From: Melioribacteraceae bacterium
GTDB lineage: Bacteria; Bacteroidota; Ignavibacteria; Ignavibacteriales; Melioribacteraceae
Length of the DNA stretch: 64,000 nucleotides
Assembly: GCA_030584085.1 (NCBI GenBank)
Contig: CP129490.1
Coordinates: 248,001 to 312,000 of the forward strand
Direction of reading: 5' to 3'
How positions within the stretch are numbered: position 1 is the first letter of the stretch; each line of letters starts with the position of its first letter. The notes under the pieces are model-generated. The model worked only from the letters and a program-made list of their open reading frames with translations. It did no database searches and had not been told where the DNA came from. Shown in pieces: positions 8,650 to 17,394 of this stretch. The translations under genes were made by a program, and so were the position numbers.

Positions 8650-10154
8650 CCTTGTGTGGGAAGTCTAAAGTAGAATGTACTTCCTTTTCCAAGTTCGGAT
8701 TCGACCCAGATTGATCCTTTATTTTTCTCGACTAATTCTTTACAAAGAATTAAACCCAAACCTGAGCCTTCTTCCTTTTCAGTCCCGGCAGTTGTTAGAT
8801 GTTGATCCATCCTAAAAAGTTTTGCTTTATCTTCCTCTTTTATGCCAACACCTGTATCTGCCACAAAGAGATCAATTTTTTCATGAGCAGTGATACAGCC
8901 GAGCTCAATTTTGCCTTCTTTAGGAGTAAATTTAATTGCGTTGGAAAGTAAGTTCTGCATTACCGAACTGATAGTTTGAACATCCGAGTAAACCAAAGTT
9001 CTTTGAGGGATATTATTGATGACTTTAATACTTTTTTTGAGCGCATTATTCTTTAGTAAGTTTATAGTAGAATCAGCTAATTGTGAAATATCATATATTT
9101 CCGGATCTATCTTAATCCTTCCTGTTTGTACACGAGACCATTGTAATAAGTTTTCGAGCAGATTAAAAACTACTTGTGCCGATTCATTAATGTTTCCCGC
9201 AAATGATTTAATCTCTTCTTTAGAAAGTTCTTCTATATCATCAATTAAAAATTCCGAATAACCTATCAGCGAAGTGAAGGGACTTCTCAAATCATGTGCA
9301 AGGATTGAAAAGAATTTATCCTTTGCGGCATTAAGATTCTTTAATTCCTCTTCAGATTTAATAAGCTGTTTATTTACTTGGCCAAGCTCATTTATATATT
9401 TGCGAAGTTTTGCCTCATAATTTTTTGCGGCAGTTATATCACGCAAAATACCACGGTAGGATTTAATTTTGCCTTCGGCATCTTTAACTGTGAATGCTGT
9501 TTCTAAAACTGTCGCAATTGTTCCATCCTTTCGACGAACACCTATTTCATAATCTTTTACATATCCTTCTCGTTCAAGTTGATTTTTGAACTTAGTTCTA
9601 TCATATGGATTTAGATACAATTCTTCGGCAATATTAGCTTTAAGCATTTCTTCTTTTGAACTATAGCCAAAAAGTTCAACACCGGAAGGATTCATATCGA
9701 CCAATGTTCCATCGGGAGTGCTTTCATAAATTGCATCTTTAATCTCTAAAAACAAGGTTTGAAATCTATCTTCATATTCTTTTAGCTCACGTTTTTGTTC
9801 TATTTTTTCACGCAAGTCATTTACGAAAAAAAACTTATACTCTAGGTTTTCATTAGAGGTATGAGTCACTGATTTTAGTTCACATTTAAACTCCACACCG
9901 TTCTTATCAACCATAGTAGCTGTGGATATTTTACCGTCCGAAATATCTTTCTGCTTATTAAGGAAAAGATTATCAATGTTTTTATCCTTAATTTGTTGTT
10001 CGGAAAATCCGAAATGTTTTTTAAATGCTTCATTTGTAAAGACTATTAAATCTTTGTTATCCGTGATAATTATTATTTCATTAAGATGATTGCAAAATTC
10101 TAAGAATGAATTTAGGTTAATTGTTTTTTCGGAATTATTATTTTGATTTGTCAT
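8646..10154 (-). CDS. PAS-domain sensor histidine kinase
   Basis: About 502 residues when started at ATG 10154 (MTNQNNNSEK). Two PAS domains (about 25-115 and 135-255), the second followed by a PAC motif (GILRDITAAK), lead into a short coiled coil. The HisKA box is FSILAHDLRSPF, with the phospho-accepting His near residue 287. The ATPase domain shows the N box NLLSNAIKFTP, G1 VADTGVGI and G2 GSGLGL. There is no transmembrane segment, so it senses a cytoplasmic signal. No response regulator is adjacent, and the nearest is the single-domain one at 21566. The longer start at 10190 is possible. Confidence 0.9.
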   Translation of the reverse strand: MTNQNNNSEKTINLNSFLEFCNHLNEIIIITDNKDLIVFTNEAFKKHFGFSEQQIKDKNIDNLFLNKQKDISDGKISTATMVDKNGVEFKCELKSVTHTSNENLEYKFFFVNDLREKIEQKRELKEYEDRFQTLFLEIKDAIYESTPDGTLVDMNPSGVELFGYSSKEEMLKANIAEELYLNPYDRTKFKNQLEREGYVKDYEIGVRRKDGTIATVLETAFTVKDAEGKIKSYRGILRDITAAKNYEAKLRKYINELGQVNKQLIKSEEELKNLNAAKDKFFSILAHDLRSPFTSLIGYSEFLIDDIEELSKEEIKSFAGNINESAQVVFNLLENLLQWSRVQTGRIKIDPEIYDISQLADSTINLLKNNALKKSIKVINNIPQRTLVYSDVQTISSVMQNLLSNAIKFTPKEGKIELGCITAHEKIDLFVADTGVGIKEEDKAKLFRMDQHLTTAGTEKEEGSGLGLILCKELVEKNKGSIWVESELGKGSTFYFRLPTQG

Positions 10155-10263
10155 TTGTTTGTCGGATTTGTTCGGGAAATAAAATAACAAGAGTGATCAA
10201 GACTTACAAGTCTTCCATTTAAGTTAATTATCGAATTCTTTTAAGAATTGTTTAGGGTGCCGA

Positions 10264-11013
10264 ATGTTGAATGATTTTGAAAGTGTCGGAATTTTATTTG
10301 CAGCCGGAGTTATTTCGGGAATTATTAATGTAATGGCAGGCGGTGGCTCCACTTTAACTCTACCTGCTTTAATATTTTTGGGATTAGACGGAACAGTCGC
10401 AAACGGAACTAATAGAATTGCGGTGCTTGTACAAAGCATAGTTGCTATTTATACATTCCGCTCTGAGAAATATTCACGTTTTCAACTAAGTTTAAAAATG
10501 GGTCTGTTCACATTACCAGGAGCAATTTTAGGTGCGATTGTTGCAAGCAGAATCGAAGGAGTGTTGTTTGAAAAAATTCTTGGTGTGGTAATGATAGGTG
10601 TCGTTGCAACACTTCTCATTCCAAAGAAGAAGGTGTTGAGCATTGAAAATATTCAGAATGTTCCTGTACTTGTTTATCTAGCAATGTTTGGAATTGGTTT
10701 TTACGGGGGGTTCATTCAAGTAGGAGTTGGATTTTTACTTATGGCTGCTCTGAGTTATCTGTTAAAAGAGAGTTTGGTTCTAGTTAATGTTCATAAAGTA
10801 TTTATAACATTCTTGTTTACTATTCCCGCAATTGTAATATTTATCTTAACTGATAATATAGTTTGGTTTTATGCAATTAGTTTGGCTGCTGGAAACGGAT
10901 TGGGTGCTTGGTGGTCTGCTAAAATTTCCGTTAAAAAAGGCGAGAAAATCATTAAACCGATACTTATCGTTTCAATTATTATTATGGCGTTAAAATTAAT
11001 GGAAGTCTTTTAA
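10264..11013 (+). CDS. TSUP family transporter (TauE/SafE)
   Basis: The 249-residue integral membrane protein has about eight hydrophobic segments and the family motifs GGGSTLTLPAL in the first half and GFYGGFIQVGVGFLL in the second, which are internal-repeat equivalents. The family exports or takes up sulfite, sulfoacetate or related organosulfur anions across the inner membrane. A Shine-Dalgarno-like AGGGTG precedes ATG. It is divergent from the histidine kinase, and its stop overlaps the convergent Sua5 gene. The substrate cannot be assigned. Confidence 0.88.
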   Translation: MLNDFESVGILFAAGVISGIINVMAGGGSTLTLPALIFLGLDGTVANGTNRIAVLVQSIVAIYTFRSEKYSRFQLSLKMGLFTLPGAILGAIVASRIEGVLFEKILGVVMIGVVATLLIPKKKVLSIENIQNVPVLVYLAMFGIGFYGGFIQVGVGFLLMAALSYLLKESLVLVNVHKVFITFLFTIPAIVIFILTDNIVWFYAISLAAGNGLGAWWSAKISVKKGEKIIKPILIVSIIIMALKLMEVF

Positions 11014-11978
11014 GAAAAATTTGCTGCTGCCTTATTCAATCTATCCATCATTGCTAAACCTAGTCCTTCTTCGGGAATTGGCTCAACTAATATTAAATCT
11101 AAGTTTTGTTCATCTAAATGGTGAAGAGCGGAAAATAAATTTGCAGCGGCTTCGCGTAAATTGTTATCTTCTGACAAAATATTTACTTCACTAAAATTGA
11201 ATTCGACATTCTGCTCAAATAAAAATATGGCTCCCACTTTATTCCCCTTCAATTGTTTTAAATCAACCTTGTTTAAGAAATATAAAGGGGTTCTCGGAGA
11301 ATAATGAAAAGGTAATTGACCCGGTGAATTTGGGTCTGCTGATTTTTGTTTTACTATAACTTTACGATCAAGCAACTTTTCAATTTCCTCTTTAGTAATT
11401 CCACCCGGTCGCAATAAGTAAACATTTTCGTTTTCTATTTCCACAATTGTGGATTCAACTCCGACTTCTGTAGCACCCCCATCAATTATCATATCTACTT
11501 TATTCCCGATCTGAGTGTAAACATGTTCGGCTGTTGTTGGACTAAGTCTATTAAATAAGTTTGCACTTGGTGCGGCAATCGGTCTTTGAGAATGCTTAAT
11601 TAACTCCAAAGCAATTTTATTATCCGGCATTCTTACAGCAACCGTCGGATTATCAGCGGTAACTATCTCGGGTACAATTTCTTTTTTAGGCAGAACTAAT
11701 GTAAGAGGACCCGGCCAAAATTTTTCAATTAATTTGTTTACCCAATCATTATTAGTTCTGCAAACTGAATGAAGTTGGTCTATACTCCCGATATGAAGAA
11801 TAAGCGGATTGAATGTAGGACGATTTTTGATATCGAATATTTTAGCAACTGCAACCGGATTTAACCCATCGGCACCAAGTCCATATACGGTCTCGGTCGG
11901 AAATGCAACTGTTCCGCCTGAACGAATTATATCGGCGGCTTTTTTTATATTAGCAGATGTTGGTTGTACTGGTTTCAT
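11010..11978 (-). CDS. L-threonylcarbamoyladenylate synthase (Sua5/YwlC type)
   Basis: The 322-residue protein has the YrdC core with TVAFPTETVYGLGADG (residues about 23-38), KRPxxNPL-like RPTFNPLILHI and the AVRMPDN segment. A C-terminal Sua5 domain beginning near SPGQLPFHYSPRTPL distinguishes it from the short TsaC form. It makes threonylcarbamoyl-AMP from threonine, bicarbonate and ATP for the t6A37 modification of ANN-reading tRNAs. It is transcribed alone, convergent to the TSUP gene. Confidence 0.94.
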   Translation of the reverse strand: MKPVQPTSANIKKAADIIRSGGTVAFPTETVYGLGADGLNPVAVAKIFDIKNRPTFNPLILHIGSIDQLHSVCRTNNDWVNKLIEKFWPGPLTLVLPKKEIVPEIVTADNPTVAVRMPDNKIALELIKHSQRPIAAPSANLFNRLSPTTAEHVYTQIGNKVDMIIDGGATEVGVESTIVEIENENVYLLRPGGITKEEIEKLLDRKVIVKQKSADPNSPGQLPFHYSPRTPLYFLNKVDLKQLKGNKVGAIFLFEQNVEFNFSEVNILSEDNNLREAAANLFSALHHLDEQNLDLILVEPIPEEGLGLAMMDRLNKAAANFS

Positions 11979-12072
11979 TATTTTATTATTTATCCAACAA
12001 AGATAACGAGATAAAAGGGAATTGTGAATTAAGTCGGGTTGATATTTTATTTAAATAAACCGTGAGTATTAA

Positions 12073-12837
12073 ATGAAAGAATTAAACGAGTTAAAAAAGT
12101 TCTCTAAAGTGCTAGCAGATGAAAGCGGTAAAATAATTCGTAATTACTTTAGAAATGATATAGCAATCGAAACAAAAAGTGACGAGTCACCTGTTACAAT
12201 TGCTGATAAGAAAGCAGAAGAATGTCTGCGTAAAATGATCGAAAAGGAATTTCCCGAGCATGGAATAATTGGCGAAGAATTCGGAATTACCAATGAGAAC
12301 TCCGAATATAAATGGATTCTTGATCCAATCGACGGCACAAAAAGTTTTATTACCGGAACAGTTACATTTGGGACACTAATTGGTCTTACAAAAAATGATT
12401 ATCCAATCTTAGGTGTTATCAATCAACCAATTCTTAATGAATTTTTAATCGGTGATAATGAATCTGCTGAATTAAACGGGATTCGAGTAAAAATTAGAGA
12501 AGGCGAAAGTTTAGAGAATGCTACATTATTGACAACTGATCATCTGAACATTGAAAAATTTCAAAATATTTCTGCGTTCGAGTCTTTAATAAGAAAAGTA
12601 AAATTATATAGACAATGGGGTGATTGTTATGGTTACTATCTTGTAGCAACAGGATATGCAGATATAATGATTGATCCGATTATGTCCGTTTGGGATTCAA
12701 TGGCTTTGATTCCAGTTATAAAAGGTGCCGGCGGAACCATAACCGATTATCATGGAAATGATGCAATAACCGGCAACAGTATTATCGCGGCATCAAAAGG
12801 AATTCATAGCCGAGTAATAAAAGAATTAAACAACTAA
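12073..12837 (+). CDS. hisN: Inositol-monophosphatase family phosphatase, probably histidinol-phosphatase
   Basis: Metal ligands are visible as GEEFG (Glu68/Glu69), DPIDGTKSF (Asp84, Asp87) and the C-terminal WDSMALIPVIKGAGG. The DGTKSFITG variant and the length of 254 residues match HisN-type histidinol-phosphatases, which remove phosphate from L-histidinol phosphate in histidine synthesis. No other his gene is nearby, so inositol-1-phosphatase or another sugar phosphatase is an alternative. Its stop overlaps the convergent small exported protein gene. Confidence 0.75.
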   Translation: MKELNELKKFSKVLADESGKIIRNYFRNDIAIETKSDESPVTIADKKAEECLRKMIEKEFPEHGIIGEEFGITNENSEYKWILDPIDGTKSFITGTVTFGTLIGLTKNDYPILGVINQPILNEFLIGDNESAELNGIRVKIREGESLENATLLTTDHLNIEKFQNISAFESLIRKVKLYRQWGDCYGYYLVATGYADIMIDPIMSVWDSMALIPVIKGAGGTITDYHGNDAITGNSIIAASKGIHSRVIKELNN

Positions 12838-13154
12838 CGCCGGTAGCCTTCCTTTTCCAATGAATCATATGATCTATAAACCGTGAGATCAACAGAGTAA
12901 GTTTTATAAATTCCGGTTGATGTAACTTTAACACCGTTTGTCTCCTTAGATAATTTTACCGAGGCAATAAGAACATCATTATCAATTAGATCTTGTGACA
13001 GAGAATTTTTTGTGATGGGGATATTTCCCAATGCAAAATAAAGCCCCTTTTTTGCATGAATGAATGCGCGATCTATATCATCTTCAAATGTAGTTTCTTC
13101 TTGAGCGGAAAGAATAACTATAAACAGAAAGGGAATTATAAATTTTAGTTTCAT
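12834..13154 (-). CDS. Small exported protein of unknown function
   Basis: I chose ATG 13154 because AAGGTG lies about seven bases upstream and the protein then begins directly with a signal peptide (MKLKFIIPFLFIVILSAQ). The 13196 start would put 14 unlikely residues in front. The mature part is about 88 residues, with a predicted alpha-beta pattern (GVKVTSTGIYKTYSVDLTVYRSYD). No family was recognised and no lipobox is present. Confidence 0.65.
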   Translation of the reverse strand: MKLKFIIPFLFIVILSAQEETTFEDDIDRAFIHAKKGLYFALGNIPITKNSLSQDLIDNDVLIASVKLSKETNGVKVTSTGIYKTYSVDLTVYRSYDSLEKEGYRR

Positions 13155-13317
13155 AATTGCACCTTTATTAATTAATAATTTATGATGTCGATTCAATATT
13201 AAATGAAAATAGTATTAATAAAAGTTTAATTCAAGATTAATCGTATTATATTTTTTGTTTTTTGTTGATGAAATATTCTCATCGCTAAACAACTCACACT
13301 TTCATATATTTGATTTT

Positions 13318-14049
13318 ATGATTGAAATCAGTGGATTATATAAGTCTTTCGGTGAAAATAGCGTCCTACGCGGTGTTGATCTAAATATCGAACCTGGCGA
13401 AACTTTTGCGATTATTGGTCGAAGCGGGTGCGGGAAAAGTGTTTTACTCAAGCACATTGTCGGATTATTAGAACCGGATTCTGGTACGGTTAAAATTGAA
13501 GGTCAAAATATTTCGACACTTGATGAAAGCGAGTTGACAGAAATTCGAAAGAAATTCGGATTCTTATTTCAAGGTGCCGCACTTTTTGATTCGCTTAATG
13601 TAGAAGAAAACATTTCACTTTCATTGGTTGAAAATGATTATGGTTTTACAAAAGAAGAAATTGATAAAAAAGTTGAAGAAAAATTGTCACTTGTCGGTTT
13701 ACCGGGAATTCAAAAAATAAAACCATCTGAACTTTCCGGCGGAATGAGAAAAAGAGTTGGACTTGCTCGCGCGCTTATTCACGATCCTCAATATATTTTG
13801 TATGATGAACCTACAACGGGACTCGATCCGGTTATGTCCGATTCAATTGATGAACTAATTAAAGAACTAGCAGAAAAGTTAAATGTAACTTCAATTGTAG
13901 TTACACATGATATGTTTAGTGTAAAAAATGTAGCTGCAAGAATTGCTATGATGCATGAAGGTAAAATTTATTTTAACGGAACACCAAACGAAGTTTTACA
14001 AAGCACGGATCCGGTCATAAAAGGATTTATACAAAGGACAGGTTTTTAA
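13318..14049 (+). CDS. ABC transporter ATPase, MlaF/Ttg2A-like
   Basis: The 243-residue ATPase shows Walker A GRSGCGKS (Lys40), Q-loop FQGAALF, signature LSGGMRKR (139-146), Walker B ILYDEP and H-loop VVTHD. FQGAALFDSLNV and SGGMRKRVGLARAL are typical of MlaF, which energises phospholipid or sterol movement between membranes with MlaE and MlaD. Neither partner is adjacent, which is unusual. ATG 13318 fits the family start (MIEISGLYKSFG), while the frame upstream to 13255 looks spurious. Its TAA overlaps the ATG of radA by one base. Confidence 0.88.
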   Translation: MIEISGLYKSFGENSVLRGVDLNIEPGETFAIIGRSGCGKSVLLKHIVGLLEPDSGTVKIEGQNISTLDESELTEIRKKFGFLFQGAALFDSLNVEENISLSLVENDYGFTKEEIDKKVEEKLSLVGLPGIQKIKPSELSGGMRKRVGLARALIHDPQYILYDEPTTGLDPVMSDSIDELIKELAEKLNVTSIVVTHDMFSVKNVAARIAMMHEGKIYFNGTPNEVLQSTDPVIKGFIQRTGF

Positions 14050-15398
14050 TGAGCAAGATGAAAACAAAATACGTTTGTAACGAATGCGGTTATGAATCAT
14101 TAAGATGGGTTGGAAGATGTCCGAATTGTGAAAGTTGGAATTCATTTGTAGAAGAAATTTTTGAAACGAAAAAAAGCGGCAGTACAAAAAGCAAAAGTGA
14201 ATCGAAACCAATTAAATTAACTGAAGATGTTCCGCTTAGTGAAGAACGAATTAAAACCGGAATAAATGAATTTGACAGAGTTTTAGGAGAAGGAATAATG
14301 CCCGGTTCCGTCGTATTATTAGGTGGTGATCCGGGAGTGGGTAAATCAACATTAGTTATGCAAGCAGCCGGAAAAATTTCAGATAAAGTATTATATGTAA
14401 CCGGAGAAGAATCATTCCGCCAAATTAATCTTCGTGCAAAACGATTAAAAGTTAATAACGAAAATATTTTAGTTTATCCCGAAACAAATTTGGAATTCAT
14501 AACAGATCAAATAAAGAATGAAAATCCCGCCGTTGTTATAATTGATTCTATACAGACAATCTACAACCCCGATTTTGATAGCGCACCCGGAACGGTTACG
14601 CAAATTAGAGAATGCACTGCATCATTGATGCAGCTTGCAAAAGCTAAGGGTTGCGCGGTTATTGTGGTGGGTCATGTTACAAAGGAAGGATTTATAGCCG
14701 GACCAAAAGTTCTGGAACACATAGTCGATACGGTATTACAATTTGAAGGTGAACGGAATCATTCATATAGAATTTTGCGCGCTCAGAAAAACAGATTCGG
14801 TAGCACAAATGAAATCGGAATTTTTGAAATGCACGGAGCTGGATTATCGGAGGTTACAAATCCAAGTGAAATATTTTTAAGTGAACGTGATAAAATTGTA
14901 AGCGGATCTGTAGTCACTGCAAGTATGGAAGGAACTCGTCCCGTTCTGCTCGAAGTTCAAGCATTAGTTACTCCATCTAATTACGGCAATCCGCAAAGAG
15001 TTGCAACCGGATTTGATTACAGAAGATTATCAATTTTACTAGCTGTATTAGAAAAGCGTGCACAGCTTCGTCTTTCATCATCAAATGTATTTTTAAATAT
15101 GGCGGGCGGTTTAAGAATTGAAGAACCCGCAATTGATCTAGCAGTCTGCGCTGCGATTGCATCTAATCTTAAAGAAGAAATTGCAAAAGAAAGTTTGGTC
15201 GTTGTCGGAGAAGTTGGTTTAGGCGGTGAAGTAAGAGGTGTTAGCAATATCGAAAAAAGAATTGCCGAAGCTGAAAAGCTCGGATTTAATTCTATCGTCA
15301 TTCCAAAAGCAAATATGAAATCGGTTAAGAAGAAATCAAAAATAAAAATTATTCCGGTTGAGGATATTCAATCTGCATTGGCTGAGATATTGAATTAG
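14049..15398 (+). CDS. radA: DNA repair protein RadA
   Basis: The 449-residue protein has an N-terminal zinc finger (Cys10, Cys13, Cys24, Cys27), a RecA-like ATPase with Walker A GGDPGVGKST, the RadA-specific KNRFG motif, and a C-terminal Lon-like domain containing MAGGLRIEEPAIDLA. RadA promotes branch migration of recombination intermediates. It is translationally coupled to the MlaF-like gene (TAATG). A CCCCGGGATT repeat follows the stop. Confidence 0.96.
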   Translation: MSKMKTKYVCNECGYESLRWVGRCPNCESWNSFVEEIFETKKSGSTKSKSESKPIKLTEDVPLSEERIKTGINEFDRVLGEGIMPGSVVLLGGDPGVGKSTLVMQAAGKISDKVLYVTGEESFRQINLRAKRLKVNNENILVYPETNLEFITDQIKNENPAVVIIDSIQTIYNPDFDSAPGTVTQIRECTASLMQLAKAKGCAVIVVGHVTKEGFIAGPKVLEHIVDTVLQFEGERNHSYRILRAQKNRFGSTNEIGIFEMHGAGLSEVTNPSEIFLSERDKIVSGSVVTASMEGTRPVLLEVQALVTPSNYGNPQRVATGFDYRRLSILLAVLEKRAQLRLSSSNVFLNMAGGLRIEEPAIDLAVCAAIASNLKEEIAKESLVVVGEVGLGGEVRGVSNIEKRIAEAEKLGFNSIVIPKANMKSVKKKSKIKIIPVEDIQSALAEILN

Positions 15399-15401
15399 TT
15401 A

Positions 15402-15490
15402 ATCCCCGGGATTTCTCAGAATAGAATCCGTAACAAATGTCACCGAAAAATTTTTTAAATCAACAAATCTTGGAGATTTACTGCGGGGGT
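15402..15490. repeat. Degenerate CCCCGGGATT-type repeat after radA
   Basis: Bases 15403-15428 (CCCCGGGATTTCTCAGAATA followed by GAATCC) closely resemble the left part of the element at 43501, which reads CCCCGGGATTTTTCAAGTAT followed by AGAAT. About 65 bases further on, GCGGGGGTGACTAAT can pair loosely with the left arm and shares GACTAAT with the other copy. It may act as an imperfect terminator for radA and marks the left border of the BrnT/BrnA pair. Confidence 0.5.
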
Positions 15491-15510
15491 GACTAATAAT
15501 TTTATACCTT

Positions 15511-15789
15511 TCAAGAATTTAGACTACTTTCTCTATCTATTCGTTCTTTTAGAATTACCTTTATAAATGATTGATATGGCACATCTCTTTTATTAGCAAG
15601 AGATTTTAAGTCATCTAACATTGATTCCGGTAATCTTAGCGATATGGTTTTTGTAGACGGCTTGAGATTAGGAAAAGTTACTGGTTTAGCCTTTTGCCAA
15701 TTAATAAATTCTGAGGATTCGTTCTTTAACCAGAAATCTCTTTCTTCGACTTCACTTTTAAATTTTGGAATGTTTTTTAACTTCTTCAT
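15511..15789 (-). CDS. BrnA/CopG-type ribbon-helix-helix antitoxin
   Basis: The 92-residue protein has an N-terminal toxin-binding region (FKSEVEERDFWLKNES) followed by a ribbon-helix-helix segment TKTISLRLPESMLDDLKSLA and the PYQSFIKVILKERI helix. This is the typical architecture of antitoxins paired with BrnT. It should neutralise the upstream toxin and bind the operon operator. Its start lies 32 bases inside the toxin gene, so translation is coupled. AGAGTGAT precedes the ATG. Confidence 0.85.
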   Translation of the reverse strand: MKKLKNIPKFKSEVEERDFWLKNESSEFINWQKAKPVTFPNLKPSTKTISLRLPESMLDDLKSLANKRDVPYQSFIKVILKERIDRESSLNS

Positions 15790-16072
15790 GATATATCACT
15801 CTTTCTTTTTTACTCATATTTCTTGCCGATATTATTCGGATTTGTTTTCTTCTTATTGTAAAAACAACAAATAATTCTTTATTATCGTCGGTTCGGCCAA
15901 GCAAATACCATCTTTTCTCATTTGTTTCTTTCTGTATGGAATCAATTATAATTGGTTTGTTAAAAAAAACTTGTTCACACTCACTTACAGTAACATTATG
16001 TTTAATCCAGTTTTTTGTTGAATTTCCTTCATCCCATTGAAAACTTTCACATTTATCAAAAATTTTCTTCAT
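15758..16072 (-). CDS. BrnT family toxin
   Basis: The 104-residue protein matches the BrnT pattern: FQWDEGNSTKNWIKHNV at the N-terminus, then a central EKRWYLLGRTDDNKELFVVF, and IRIISARNMSKKER at the end. The family has a RelE-like RNase fold that blocks translation when free. The toxin gene comes first and overlaps the antitoxin gene by 32 bp, the usual order for brnTA. A perfect inverted repeat sits 7 bases upstream of its start codon. Confidence 0.88.
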   Translation of the reverse strand: MKKIFDKCESFQWDEGNSTKNWIKHNVTVSECEQVFFNKPIIIDSIQKETNEKRWYLLGRTDDNKELFVVFTIRRKQIRIISARNMSKKERVIYHEEVKKHSKI

Positions 16073-16078
16073 AATGAT

Positions 16079-16099
16079 TGTATATTATGTTAATATACA
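16079..16099. promoter_or_regulatory. Probable brnTA operator (9-bp perfect inverted repeat)
   Basis: TGTATATTA (16079-16087) and TAATATACA (16091-16099) form a perfect dyad with a three-base spacer, directly upstream of the toxin ATG at 16072. Ribbon-helix-helix antitoxins bind such short palindromes and repress their own promoter. The AT-rich arms could also overlap the -10 region. Confidence 0.6.
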
Positions 16100-16240
16100 C
16101 AAATAATCAAGTCAATTTTAGTACTCAGGATAGAAGAAATTTTTCGGGGGTTGAAGAATTACAATTAATACTTTTTGTTAGGGGCTTGGCGGAAAATTGT
16201 ATTTGAGTCAGAGAAGGGTGAATAGATGATTAACTGAGAA

Positions 16241-16813
16241 TTACAACTTTTTGTTAATCGAAATTGCACCTCGAAGATCACCGTTCTTATAGTCCACCGC
16301 AGTATCATCTTTGTACTTATGTTTTATTAAAGCACGAACATCTTTACTCATCGTATTCTCACTTCCATGACAAAGTAAGCAAGGACCTTGAACAAAAATT
16401 GGTTTCATAAAACGAGCATATTCAGTAGAATCGATCTTGATAATTTCTAAATATTCATAATTATCATCGAGCGTGCCTTCTTCAAACTTCTTTTGGAAAT
16501 CGAGCAAAACTTTTTCTTCAAACTTATCCGGAGTATTGTTTCTATTTCTTGGTTTAAACGTTGTTCGCTTAATTAACACACCGGTTTGCTTTCCAATTTC
16601 ATCTGTTAGCGCCATTGCCGTATCTGAACAAACATTAATCGCTTGAAGTGGTCCGCCTTCTTTAATATTCTTCATTAATACAGATTTTAAATCACCCATA
16701 AACAATTTGGAAATTTCTCGGAACTCTACTCTTATATCTTGATCGGGTTGAGTTTGTGCGGTGAATAAAAAAACAAATATTATAGTTATTAATGTGAAAT
16801 ATATTCTTTTCAT
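16241..16813 (-). CDS. DUF3365-type haem-binding exported protein
   Basis: Started at ATG 16813, the protein has a signal peptide (MKRIYFTLITIIFVFLFTAQ) and one c-type haem motif, CLLCH (Cys145, Cys148, His149), near PIFVQGPCLLCHG. This arrangement is characteristic of DUF3365 (Tll0287-like) sensor or redox proteins. The ORF opens at 16831, but that start lies inside a palindromic repeat. It is the last gene of a minus-strand redox operon running from 18457, although the palindrome separates it from the TlpA genes. It is probably periplasmic. Confidence 0.82.
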   Translation of the reverse strand: MKRIYFTLITIIFVFLFTAQTQPDQDIRVEFREISKLFMGDLKSVLMKNIKEGGPLQAINVCSDTAMALTDEIGKQTGVLIKRTTFKPRNRNNTPDKFEEKVLLDFQKKFEEGTLDDNYEYLEIIKIDSTEYARFMKPIFVQGPCLLCHGSENTMSKDVRALIKHKYKDDTAVDYKNGDLRGAISINKKL

Positions 16814-16822
16814 TTTAACTGG

Positions 16823-16848
16823 TAGGGACAACTCATGAGTTGTCCCTA
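16823..16848. repeat. Perfect 26-nt palindrome, TAGGGACAACTC type
   Basis: TAGGGACAACTCA is followed directly by its exact complement, TGAGTTGTCCCTA. The same sequence with one further base pair occurs at 19405-19432. The copy lies between the TlpA lipoprotein gene and the DUF3365 gene, in the 44-bp gap. The hairpin RNA would be very stable and could act as an mRNA end or a mobile palindromic element. Confidence 0.9.
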
Positions 16849-16857
16849 TACCTAAAT

Positions 16858-17394
16858 TTATTTAATTGTCGGTAATGAAAAATCGGGAGCTTTGATATAA
16901 TCTTCTCTATTATAATTTCCGGCAAGAGCTTTTTCAATATCGCTTCTATAAGTTTCAATTGATGCTAAACCAACATGTCTTGCAACTACAAATCCGCGTC
17001 TGTCAATAACAAAAGAAGTTGGAATTGATTGAATGCCACCGTATTGCTGAATAACATTCATATCACCCTTAACGATGGGATAGTTAATTCCATATTCTTT
17101 CATAAACGGAACTACATCATTTTCAGTTGCGCCGCCACGTGAAACTGCATCAAGAGATATTCCTATAACCACGACTTGATCATTTTCATTTTGTAATTGA
17201 ATTAAGTCCGGTACACCTTTGCGACAAGGTGGACACCAGGTTGCCCAAAAATCTACAATAACAACTTTACCTTGAAACTCGGATAAAGATATATTTTCTC
17301 CGTAAGTGCTTGCTTCCGCATCTTTGTTATTACATCCCAAAGTAAATACTGCGAAGAAAAGAAAGAACGCTACTACTTTTATTGATTTCTTCAT
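16858..17394 (-). CDS. TlpA-like thioredoxin-fold lipoprotein
   Basis: The 178-residue protein has a lipoprotein signal ending at TLGC (Cys21) and a thioredoxin domain with the redox-active WCPPC (Cys54, Cys57) and the cis-proline loop QSIPTSFVID. TlpA/ResA-type proteins reduce disulfides in the periplasm, often for cytochrome c or copper-centre assembly. The ATG immediately follows the TAA of the upstream paralogue, with GAGGA as ribosome-binding site. It probably arose by duplication with its neighbour. Confidence 0.9.
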   Translation of the reverse strand: MKKSIKVVAFFLFFAVFTLGCNNKDAEASTYGENISLSEFQGKVVIVDFWATWCPPCRKGVPDLIQLQNENDQVVVIGISLDAVSRGGATENDVVPFMKEYGINYPIVKGDMNVIQQYGGIQSIPTSFVIDRRGFVVARHVGLASIETYRSDIEKALAGNYNREDYIKAPDFSLPTIK

